Shown piece by piece: positions 37,726-49,300 of a stretch of 64,000 nt of DNA. Source of the DNA: Kryptolebias marmoratus (lineage: Eukaryota; Chordata; Actinopteri; Cyprinodontiformes; Rivulidae); NCBI RefSeq assembly GCF_001649575.2, contig NC_051433.1, positions 11,547,016-11,611,015 of the forward strand, read 5' to 3'. Below the pieces are notes generated by a model that searched no databases, had not been told where the DNA came from, and saw only the letters and a program-made list of their open reading frames with translations. Each line of letters opens with the position of its first letter. The first letter of the stretch is position 1. Both the position numbers and the translations under genes were made by a program.

Positions 37726-38959
37726 ATTATTAAAAAAAAATGTTATTGTATTTTGCAAAACAATAAAAAATGAAGGCCTAGCAACCTTTAAAGGCCTACC
37801 ACCTTTTATGTCAGAGTTATAGAATAGAATCCTCTTGTGTTGAGAAATGCTGTTACTGCTGTGTTTTCTGAGTTCAGGACTTTGGCGTCAAGTCTGAAGT
37901 TTTTAGTGCCTAAAATGTTCCTAAAGCCCAGTTTTGCTAAACAGTAACTTTATAAACTCTCCCAATAAAAGCCACACTCTGAAGTGCGTCCCAAAATCCT
38001 GTTAGCATTTTCAAAACAATGTTAAAGATTAGCAATCAATAACAGACGGACGTTTTCATCTCACACTTGAAAGGACAAGCCAGATGTTGAGACTGCTCAG
38101 ACAAGCATGGTTTTCCTTTGAGCCTGTCTCTTTGTTTGCATGGGGTGACCACAAACACATGCAACTTCTTAAGGCAGTCACTCTGCGATGAAATATGGTT
38201 TTGATCATTTGTCAATATGAGCAAAGAAAAGATTTGAATAATCCGCAGGATCATTCTTGATTTAACCATAAATAATCCATATAATCTTTTATACTGTGTG
38301 GATTTCATTTGTGAAGTTCTTTAAGAAGAAAAAAAAAAAATAAGGGAAAAACTGGACAGCATGATGAACAGCCTGTCAGTCGGGGTGGGTATAAATATTG
38401 ATGTTAAACATTTCCAAACTACGTGCAGCTTTTAGTGTTTCCCTTTTTAGAAAACAGATTATTGTACGACCACCAAAGTTGACGGAATCGCATCTTCTTA
38501 TTTCTCTTAAACTCTGTGTTCTGACAGCATGCCTCAACATCTGAGGTTCTCACTGACTGTATCTTCCATTTCTGTTTCCAGAGTCCTGCTCCAGCCCAAC
38601 TGTCAACTGCTAAAAGACATCAAGCTGGGATAATTGGACCCCCTATCCACCTATTTTTTTTCTCTGCCATCTACGATGCTCTTTAGTGCTCTCCTTTGAG
38701 ATAGAAACATGAAAGTTCTCCATGCCCTGGGTTTTTTCTTTGGCCTCTCTCTAATTGGGCATTAATTTTCATTCCACAGACCATTAGGACAGGGTAATGA
38801 CATCTGTCACTGGGAGCTGGGAATAATTGTTTAGGGACAGAACTGAAAAAAGATAAATGGACATTAGTGCACAAAAAAAGAAAAAGGATAGAAATTCCTT
38901 GTCCACAGTCTTCTTGACTGCTGTTTGAAAGGAGAAAAAAAGACTATATTATACAGGTA
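37726..38959. other. Non-coding stretch between SINE and Tc1 element
   Basis: AT-rich DNA with short open frames only. I see nothing to annotate. Confidence 0.45.
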
Positions 38960-40040
38960 CAGTTGAAACCAGATGTTTACATACTTTGTATAAAAAAAAA
39001 CAACCATTTTCTCTTCACTGTCTGACATTAAATCAGACTACAGCCTCCCTTTTTTAAGTAGAATTCCCACAATTAACTAACCTAACTTGTGAACCAATCT
39101 TTCGAAAGATTTGGAAGCTTTTGATAGGTTAGTTGACAACATTTGAGTTAATCAGAGGCACACCTCAAACACACTGCTTCTTTGTGTGACATCGTGGGGA
39201 AAAATCTAAAGAAATCAGTCAAGATATCAGGAAGAGAACTGTCTACAAACCTGGTTCATCCTTAGGTAGAATTTTCTATTCAAACAATTACATGTAAATA
39301 TAAACACCATAGGAATACTGCCCAGGAAGGAGACGGGTCCTGTGTTCCTGAGATTAACATGTTTAGGTGTGAAATATGCAAATCAACCTCAAAACAAAAT
39401 CAAAAGACCTTGTGAATATGTTGGCTGAAGCTGGTCAGTGTCATTATCCAAAGTGAAATGAGTCCTGTACCAACGTGGGCTGAAAGGCAACTCAGAGGGG
39501 AAGAAGTCATTACTCCGAATATATCCTGTGTTCTGATATTAAACTATTTGGCCATATTGATAGTCATTACATTTGGAGGAAAAAGGGGTAAGCTTGCAAG
39601 CCTGAGGACACCATCCCAACTGTGAGGTACGAAGGTGGCAGCATCATATTGTGGAGATGTTTTGCTGCAGGAGGGACTGATGCACTTCATGACATCGGTG
39701 GCATCATAAACAAACAGCATCATGTGGAAATGTTAAAGCAACATCTCAAGACAGCAGCCAGGAAATTAAAGCTTGGGCACAAATGGGTCTTTCAAACGGA
39801 CAGTGACGCTCAGCATCCTGTCAAATTAGTAACAAAGTGGCTTAAGGACAACAAAGTCAGTGTTTTGGAGTGGCCTTCACAAAAACCCTGACAAACCTGA
39901 CTTAGTATTCAGGCATTTAGCAAATAAACATCATTTGGGGAATCCCAACTGACCTAAAACAGAAAAGGTTTAGTCTGATTTAATGTCAGACAATAAGGGG
40001 GAAAAAAATGGTTGTCTATGGAAACATCTGGTTTCAACTG
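38960..40040 (+). mobile_element. Tc1-type DNA transposon with both ends and TA duplications
   Basis: The left end CAGTTGAAACCAGATGTTTAC is mirrored at the right end as the complement of GAAACATCTGGTTTCAACTG, and a TA dinucleotide flanks each side (38958-38959 and 40041-40042), the Tc1/mariner target duplication. Inverted similarity continues inward for about 100 bases: GTCTGACATTAAATCAGACTA on the left pairs with TAGTCTGATTTAATGTCAGAC on the right. Long inverted ends and a CAGTTGAA start are features of the Sleeping Beauty-like Tc1 branch. At 1,081 bp the element is shorter than the roughly 1.6 kb of a full copy, so it has internal deletions. Confidence 0.92.
39622..39891 (+). pseudogene. 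Tc1-type transposase remnant
   Basis: The frame begins with MRYEGGSIILWRCFAAGGT and includes QHLKTAARKLKLGHKWVFQT and WLKDNKVSVLEWPSQKP before a stop. These match the C-terminal half of Tc1 transposases, where DD34E catalysis occurs; the second catalytic Asp falls in the FQTDSDAQH block. The stop lies just before the position of the final catalytic Glu, and the N-terminal DNA-binding half is not readable in one frame. The gene is inactive, and the element could move only with a transposase supplied by another copy. Confidence 0.88.
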
Positions 40041-40042
40041 TA

Positions 40043-42198
40043 TATTGCACAACCCCATTCGGCCTTTGGAGAAATTATTTAAAAATCTGACTGGAGTGAG
40101 AACAAATGATTTTTTAAAAATAATTCAGTATGTATTTGGGGACTTTGTACCTTCTGCCAGAAGGCAAAAGCTCATACTCTGGATGAAGGATACATCTGAT
40201 AAAGCTTTTTGTGCTTGTCTGCGTTTAGACTGCTCATAAATGTCCTGGAAAAATTAGATGTAACTCCTCATGCTGGCAAGGATTTGGGGATATTACTGAA
40301 AATCTTAGTAGAAATAACTATTCGTATGTATTATCAAACAATTTTTAACTTACAGCAGGTCAGAAACAGTGCCACTAAAGTCCGTTTAATCCAAAATGCA
40401 CAAATTTTCCACTTACAGGTATACTCAAATACACACACAGGTCCTGCACCAGAATGTCTTTTTTGTTTGATTTATGCGCCGTGACATAGCAACCTACAAC
40501 AACAAGGAAATATGTTGTCATTTTAACCTGTCAGCGGGACTAAAACAGACGGAAAATTCCCTGCAAATATGGAAGTAATTTTAGTCTTTTTAAATGTCTT
40601 TTTGATATGATCTATGTTTTATATCAGCAGAAATCCAAGCAGTCCTTGTTCCGAGGACACGCGGACTAACAGCAACCACAAAAATGCACAACGGGCTGTT
40701 TTGATTTCCCTTCAGAAAACTGCGTTCAGTTTTTAGGTGGTCATTTAAGCAGAAGGGACATAAATATACTGTTTTATTCTTGGCTGTAAAACTGTTTCTT
40801 ATTTGATGTAAGATGAATGTGTAACAAGTAACTGAGCAAAGATGTCACAGTATTTACAAGGACTTTTTGAAGGAGTTTGCTAACATTATAAAGATGAACT
40901 GTAGGGTTCAGATAAGGTTCCTGATCCAGTGTTTCAGAAACAGATTCAGAGTGCATTCACTGCACACCTTACAGATTTTTTACATTTGGCTTTTATTTTT
41001 AATTACCAGTGACTTAAACCAGCAAACTAAGCAAAACAGCCCACCTAATTCAATAAAAAGATAACTTGATCATGATTATTTGATTGACAAGAAGACTATG
41101 AAGTCTACAGAAATATACACACTGGTGGGCTTTTTACAGACTGGATCAATAAAAGAACCAAAGCTCAGTTTATTGTTAATGACAGCATCATGATATTAAT
41201 ACTTGTCCCCCATCTTGACAGCCTGGTTATTAATGACCACCGGAGGCAACACTGAAGGATATATATATATATTTTTTTTTTTTTTCTAAAATCCATTGTC
41301 ATGTCATTTGTCTTTAACACCCTAATACTGAGGTAAAATGACCTCCATCAGCCAAGGTCATGCAGGACTGGGCCATGATTAGGTTTTTGCTTAAAACAAA
41401 CGGTTTCTGAGCCATCTGCAAACTTTTTCCAGCATGTTGGATTTTGACAGCAGTTTATCATTTAAGGCTTTTTTTTTTTTTAAAGTGGAGATGACAGCCC
41501 TGGGAAGAACCAATTAACAAAAGTCTCACTGACTCTTACACAGAGAGACCTTGCAGTCACAAAAATGCTTTATTTCCCCTTTTTATTTTTATTAATGCAG
41601 GATTGAGGTTTTACTTGGTGGCCCCTTTTGCTTAAATGTGGTTAGATGCAGTTAAAATAAAAAAAGAAGTATATAGACAGCAAATGTTTGCACCTTCAAG
41701 GTAAATTAAAGTCTTGGTCACATTTAGAAGAAAGCTACTCATGTCGTTCACCTTCCCTGCCAACTCTGCGAGCAAACTGGAGCAGATACAGAGATGCTTG
41801 ATCATCTTTCAGCAGCACTGTCTTGTTTGTTTCCAAGTTCAACATCGTTAAGTCCCCTTACCGCCTCACAAAAAGAAAACATCTGGAAACTGATAATCAC
41901 TGCGGTTTTGTTCCAAAGCCACAAAACAAGATTTACGCAGAACTATAAAGTTGTTTTTTTTTCTTCCTTGTTTCCTTATCTAATCAGATTGTTTTATGCT
42001 GTCATTCACTCAAAAATAATTCTCACCTTTACCAGTTTACCTTTTGACGGATGTTGGAGGAATGACACAATACAAAATTATTTCCCCTCCACAGAATCTT
42101 CTGTGTTCTTGTTGCTCTCGGATGAGCGATGGCAGCACATCCTTCAGTCCCCTACGCTCTTTAAACCGCAGCTATCCTAATGTGTGTGGGACGATTCC
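40043..42198. other. Non-coding stretch between Tc1 element and rbm6 3' end
   Basis: Several short frames occur but none shows a known domain. A (TA)n/poly-T tract lies at 41259-41285. No gene is supported. Confidence 0.4.
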
Positions 42199-42208
42199 TT
42201 TATTTTAT
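42199..42208 (-). other. Candidate rbm6 polyadenylation signal
   Basis: Two overlapping AATAAA hexamers (complement of TTTATT at 42199-42204 and 42203-42208) lie about 740 bases after the rbm6 stop codon. This would give a 3' UTR of ordinary length. I chose it because it is the first canonical hexamer I found, without transcript data. Confidence 0.35.
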
Positions 42209-42945
42209 TCCTTTGAATGCCAAAAAGGAGTATTTATATTCCAAAACGTGAAGTGCACGACAGAGAATATCAAATCATCTAAAATCTCAAACTGAATGTC
42301 AGAAAACAAATGACCTGATTTATGAAAACACAACTGATGTTCAGGGGGAATAAAAAAAAAAACTAAAAGCATTTCCTTTACATGTTTAAGAGAACTATTA
42401 CTGTGGTTTTGGATCACGTAACTGATTTCCTTGATCTATAATCAGAAAAGATGGTGTCATACTGCCATCTAGTGTTTAGTTGATTGCAATGCAAACATTA
42501 AAGACGAACACAAATTAGTCTTTTTCCTTTTTTACTTTAGACAAGCAGAAATTTTGGCAATTTCAAGCCACGAAAATTAAAATATTAACATCTTTCAGTT
42601 TAAAAGAAAATGTATCCGAGTCCAGTCTTGCAATATTAACAATTTAAAAAAAAGGGTGGGTGGGGAGGATGGACATTTCACAACTGTACAGGCCACAGAA
42701 ATCAAAAGAATGAAATAATTCATACAAAATACCTTGAGGACTTTTTCCTGTTAACCGTTTAGATTCACTGGAGACTTAATGTGTTCATTACATCATATCT
42801 CATCTGTTTTCCACGGTGTAAACTGTGAGTAACAATGTCAGAGGCAGAGAAATGGTAAAAAAAAAAAACACATTTCTAATGCAAAAGGCGGGTGAGGATG
42901 TCATAAACGATTCACATATCAAAGAGAAGATTTGTCCAGATGAGA

Positions 42946-43364
42946 TTACTCAAGTTCCTTATACCGTGCGAACATGGCTTTGCGCACTGCTTCTTTGTAG
43001 GTCTTGTGGTCCCAGGCAACATGCTCTTTTTTCTTCTGCTGTAGAAAAAAAAAAGGGTTAAAGAACATCTACATGATTACAGGACTCTATATGAGATAAA
43101 TCAACTATCAGGCTCACTTGAACAGGTTCAGACCCCAGTCCAGGCCTCTCACTGACTTTGTTGTCCCTGAATACAGAAAACAGGCAAATAATAAATGAAA
43201 CATTCTTTTAAAACATATCTTGAATTTTTCTTTGCTTTATATTTTATTCACACTCCATACGTTTACCTGGAGCTTCCAGCCCAGTTGTTTTGATGATGTG
43301 ACTGCTGGTGATGGTGTTTTCTTCTTTTCTGTTCTGGTGATCTGGAAGCTCCTTTAGAGTTAAG
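42946..43364 (-). CDS. rbm6: rbm6 3' exons: reduced G-patch and C-terminal tail
   Basis: Exon 43364-43267 gives [20 protein letters not shown] and ends [15 protein letters not shown] corresponds to the SPERKR block of human RBM6. Exon 43166-43118 gives [16 protein letters not shown]. Exon 43038-42946 gives [18 protein letters not shown] and [12 protein letters not shown], then TAA at 42948-42946. Family members have a G-patch with M-G-W-x2-G-x-G-L-G between these blocks; only one PGLG remains, and the introns here are short (about 100 and 80 bases) with no room for a missing exon. Confidence 0.88.
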
Positions 43365-46300
43365 CTGTTGAAGAAGAAGAATACCTTTAATGTATACTAT
43401 AGTACACAACATCAACAATATCAGCTACAGGTTGTGGTTAAAATCTTTTTAGATGCATCCTGATGCAAACATGGACAATCTGTTTCGCTGATGTCAATAT
43501 CATAATGCTGAGGAAGGCAGAAGGCAGAACATGCTGGAGGCGCAGCGCTCAGATAGTTTATGGCGTGTTCACAACAGACACATGAGATGGCTGAGCCAGA
43601 TAAACATCAGACGTCCTCTGCAATGAAAGCATTTGGAAGCAGTTCAATTTCTAGGAAGCTGAAGAGGAAAAAGACCTGGATAAGAGCCACACTATATACA
43701 AGTTGTGTAAAAATAAACTAAAAATATTTTGGAAACAAGAAACCATTTTCCGTTTCCACCCAAAGGAGGAAGAATAAGAGCCGGTGGCTGCCACCGCTAA
43801 CATGAAGACCACTGAGTGAGTGATTTTAAAGTTTCCACCCAACTTCCATCGCAACTTTTATTGCAGAGGATTTGCGTCTGTATTTATTTGTTGAGAACCA
43901 GAGCTTTTGTGTTATGTTGCAAACTCAGGAGCAGCTGTTTGTTGTTGTAAGCTGTTCAGAATGAGCTGAAGTCCACAAGCGTTTTCGCATGAGAGCTGCT
44001 AGTAAAGAATTTGTTTATTTTATTCATTTGTTTATAGATTTGTTTTTCTTTATTTTTTGTCTGAGGCACTTTATACTGAGAGGTCTTGATTTTTTTCCCC
44101 CTTTGTTTATGTTATTTAAAATGAGCTAAAGTTCACAAGTTTTTTTGTATGAAAGCTGTGATTTCAGTTCAGCAAACAGTTTTCAGAACTTACATTACTT
44201 TGATTTATTAATAAAAGACACTGAAAGTAAAATCATGTTGGCTCATTACAAATAATTTGATTTAAAGGTGTCAAGTAGTCACCTGGGGGAAGTGAGCAGG
44301 AGAGAAAGATGCATCAATATTTGTTTTATATTCGTGTCCCAGCCCTCTGAATCATAATCAAATGGTGTGATTCCTAGAGAGTCCCACACTTTGTATCATC
44401 TGATAACATTATAGGTTCCTCAGCAGAACTTCGACACTTACTTCTTTTTCCTGGTTCTCAAGTGCTTCTAGTTCCTTCTTTGACCTCTTGATCTTGAGGT
44501 GGATCTCCATATTTTGCTGTTTAGACAATAAAACAAGTATTAGAGGAAATATTTAACTTTACCTACTATTTATACACAAGTTAAAGGGTCGTACTTTATG
44601 CAGATCTGAGAGCTGCTGGTGGCGGATCAGAGCATCTTTGTTGGGGAACTGTCTCCTGCACAGCAGACAGGCCATCTTCTTCCAGTCTGTCAGTTTGTCC
44701 TCCTTCTCCTCCGGCTGCCTCTTCTGACTGTTTTTAGCTGCCTCCTCCTTATCTTCTTCCACCTCTTCATCACTTCCAGCTCCATAGTCTGATGCCAGCA
44801 GACCCAAAGAGCCCATCGAACTCTGAGAGAGACAACAGACAGATTTTAGATAAGTGGCAATAAGATTAAATCTATCCAAACACTTGGAAATAGGGATGAT
44901 TCTTACTTTTGATTTTTCTTCTTTTATGACAGGAGTGAGGGGTTTCTTAAAAAGACCATCACCACCTGAGATCTATAACAACAAAGGGATGAAAAGAGTT
45001 AAACCTATTACTGGTATGAGAGGGATTACAGATGCTTATTAAGGCGAGCCCCTGACCTTCCTCTCAAATATAGCAAAAGCAGCATCAGCCGACTTTGATG
45101 GCCTTCTCTCAATGTCCATTTCTGTCTTCAGGATTGGAGATGGAGCACGCACGCTTTCCTTCTGGCGATTCTGAATCTTTGCCCAGCGCTCCATATCTTT
45201 CATTATCTGCAAACAGCAACAAGACAAACCTAACTGTTGGGGATCTATACATTTTATTTTGCACATCACTGTCCAGCTGAATGAGTTTAGAAGTGTTACC
45301 TTGACAGCAGCTAGACTTTTCGGTCTGTCGTCTTTGCCGTCCTTCTCTTTGTCCTTTTTAGGAGACTCGTCCTCGTCCTTGCTGTCAAGAGCCACTGTGG
45401 CAGCTGGGACGGACTCTGCAGAGCCGCAGCCTGAAACGGCAGCCGGAGCAGCTGCGAAAGGCTGGGGCGGCTTCGACGGCCTCTTCATTTCCAGAGGAGC
45501 ATCCGCAGCTGGGTTGGACAGAATGGCCTGGTCTTCTGGAGTCATCGTCGTCTGGTGGGTTTCTGGAGAGTTCCCTCCTGGAACTGGGATGAAGGCTTTC
45601 GACGTGGCGTCCCAGTACAAGTACTCCTGGGTTTGCGAATTGTAAAAATACTAAACAGGAAAAGAAGTGGTAAGAATAAGAAGAGAGGTAACAAAAATTT
45701 AGAAATGAACCAACTCAAGCATACTACTAAAAAGTTTACAAAGATGACTTTTTTAAAAACTATTTTGGATTCAACAATTCATCATTGTTCACCTAATTAG
45801 GCTTTTAGGTATGACTTAGTCTTCAAACAAGGCAAACTCAGTGAGAAAATGAGTTTTTCAGAATGGAGTGAGTTCAGTTTATGTGCCAATACTTTAAAAC
45901 AACAACCGTAATCTAAATTTACACATATTTAAAACACATTAATAGCTAAAATGACACTGAGAAAAAAGTAATAAGCCTAGTTACTCACTTTTATTCATGT
46001 ACTTATTTAGCTATAATTTACTGCCTGAGTCATAGAAACAGCCCACACACACGCTACAGAAGTACATCTAATTTTAAATTAAACATACTTTAACTGATAT
46101 GAAAATGTAGCACTAATGTTGTTTTATAAAACATAACCGAGCAGATTCTACTCTGTAAAAAAGCAACAAGATGTTGTATTTTATTTTTTAAGTTTGTGGC
46201 TGTTTTTGCAAAAAAACTGCAGCAGCATCATCAAGACGTTTTTTTATACATTTTAAAAGTTGCATTAAATATATAGAAGAAATAATCACTAGGTAAAGTC

Positions 46301-49300
46301 ACTAAAAAGGTTTACAGTTTTAAATAATTCTTACGGCCCTTTTACAGATTTATACAAATCCACAGGATTTACAGGTAGTGTGACAGACATCCACAGCTGC
46401 AAAAATAGAAAATCAAATTGTCTGCAGTAAAGTTTTACTGAAGCCAAGTAACATAACTATGTACATGTATAGAAACTGCTCCATGTTTAAGACTGTTTTG
46501 GAGCATAAAACCAGCTGCAGGGGATATTTATTTATAGACAAAAACAGCCAAAAAATTAAAAACAACCAAAAAAAAACCCCACTGCTGACTCTTACCCTTG
46601 AGTTTGGGTCGTAGTACAGTGTTGTCTCTGGATCGTAGAAGAAACCAGACGTTGAATCATATAAGTACTTGGATGTGTCAGGAATCTCAGAACCTGAAGG
46701 AAATGTAGTTGATTAAAAAAAAAAAAAAAAAAAGGAAATATCAGCTGCAGTGATCTTTGAAAGGAGAAAAAAAAACATGCAAATACAGTGTATATGACTA
46801 TGCTTGTTTAAAACCTGTAGTGACCATTTTAAAGGTTTTGTAAACATTATTAAACTTGAGGTTTCTTCTTACCATAACCACAAGTCTGTGATCCGTCTGT
46901 GGTGGCAGCCATGTCTGACGAGTCTGTGGGAACAGGAACTTCATCTGGCTGGTATCCCGGAGCTGCAACAGGAGCTGCAGCAGGAGCTTCTCCACAGCCG
47001 ATGCCCTGTGTGAGGTTAAAATGAAGTTAAATATCCTGATTTCTGTTTGGTTTATCTGTGGTTATTTTGATTTGCAGTCTACCTGGCTCAGGCTGGGGTC
47101 TGATGACACAGCAGGATGTACGGTCAATAAATCGCCTAATGGCAAAATAAATAATGGTTAAAAAAATTTAAAAAAAGGCTGCTTGATATTTAAAGCCACA
47201 ATAGTTTTTTGATTTGAACTGTTATGTCTCTGAAAGAATCTCTACATCATTAAGTGATTGTTTGGGGGTGAATGAGTTTTTGGTAGGAGTTGTGTTAAAA
47301 AATAGCAAATATTCCTCACCTTTATTTATAACTAAATTTGGCGATATGTTACAGAAATTCTCATTAGAGATCAGAATATCTCTGCACAGCTCATTTGCCT
47401 ATGATCTTAGCCACAACTTTTGCTTTATAGCTTTCCACCACTCGATCGATTTCCTCTCTCAATATAACTACTTCTGTCGACCCGTCTTCTCAGCTTTTAG
47501 TTGTTTTTTTTTTCCCCCCTCAGAAGAGGAGAGAAGAACTTTACCTTTTCTTTGTCAACCTGGCGTCTATGATTCCACTGTTCTCCCTCCGACTCAGTTT
47601 ACATCCAGGGATTATTTTACCAACTCATTATCCACCAAGACTATCTGAAGTGTACTCGTAAACATTTGTATTTGTTGGCAACAAAACCCGATTCTGCTGA
47701 TTTCGCTCATTTACTACAAATTAAGCGGTAGACTTTTGGTAGTAAACGATGGATATTTAGTGTTTTGTTTTTTTTAAATCAAAGATTATACACATGTACA
47801 AAAAAATCTAATCAAACACATTGAAAACGTGTATTTTGACAGTGATTATGGCTTTAAGCTTCAACAGTGGATTAGGAGTAAAATGCCATAATACAGAATT
47901 GAATAGTCACCTGGCATTGCGACCATCATTGCAGGAGGGGCAACAGTAGGCGGCATCAAATGTGGAACGTACTGCAGAGGTTGAGGGTATGGCTGCAGCT
48001 GTAATTAACATAACACAGAAAAATTACCAAAGACAATCATTTTATTACTTTTTTTGTCCAATATTAATGTTTGTATTTATTAGTGCCATGCTTCTCAATC
48101 TACATTTTTCTATTTGTCGTTCCCTACTGATGCAAAAACAAAAAATGAGAGAACAAACATCCCCCTAAACCTTAAGTAATCTTTAAACTCGTCTCTTCAG
48201 GTGTCCACTTCTCTAATAACACCTACAGTCCCTTTATTTTGCTCTTTTGTATTGAATTTCCCAGAAATGTTCTTTTAAATTTAGCATTTTCATTTTTGTT
48301 AGTGACAGATTTTTACTGGACTCTCTCATTCTCTCTCTTCAGCTTTAAATGAAATGTTTAGCTGAAAGGCTAAAAATAATGTAAAGATGACAACTTACCA
48401 GCATCACGCCTGGCTCAGACGGATGCTCAGGGATGATAGCATTTGATTTATCATAATCCTTCTTCAAACTAAAACATAAGATAAATCTCAAGCAATTAGT
48501 TACTTTGCTTTTCTTAAGTACAGGATGGATAAGAGAAGCTTTTAAACTTACTTGGGGTTCTTGAGTGGTCGTGCAACTTCAACTTGAACTCGGACTCCGT
48601 CGATAAAAAGAGGCTTGGGTTCAGTGAGGAGCTCAACCAGACGTGTCACTTGCTGAGAATAAAAAAAGAAAATAACATTTTGTGATGAACGCGGTACACA
48701 GCAGGTATTTCCGAACTCGGCATAAACACAAAATTCAAAAACAGCTAACTGGGTTTGCTGACATCAAAAAGTACCTCGTGGGAGTCCATGTCAACAAAGC
48801 AGAAGCACTTCGTTCCAGGTGGCTTCGCCTTCACAAGACGAACATTTCTTTCATCCAGATAGGCAAATGGATCCAAAGCTTTCAGGATTGTCTCCACAGT
48901 GGTGATGCGCCTTAAATTCTTTATTATCATGGCTGTAAAAGGGCATGGGGAAAATGATGAGAGTGTGGCTCTGTAGCATTTTATACTTGAAGACAGATAG
49001 AACAAGGAGCTAATGTACTTTTGCTTTCTGAGAAGACAGATTTGGAGTTCTGCAAGCCGTGATTGTTGTTCAAAGAGTCTCCCTGTTGCTCTGTTTCTTC
49101 TTCTTCTTCCTGGAGTTGTTGGTCTACCTGCTGCTGCCAGGCCTCTGGAGTCAGGTCAGAGCTACGCTGCCACCGACCATGGGACAGTTGCTCCATAGGG
49201 TGATTTGGGTTCGACCCATTCGGCACTTCTGAAGGTTCATCTGATCTGTGTAACTGGGAGTCCTGGGGTTGGGGTACTTGGTGGTCTGATTCCTGTTTTA

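Noticed and set aside
40012..40484. Two overlapping frames after the Tc1 element
   Set aside because: No match to transposase or other domains. They begin at or beyond the element's right end and lack splice support.
45259..45645. 128-codon frame on the plus strand
   Set aside because: It is antisense to the rbm6 OCRE exon, whose coding frame is strongly supported.
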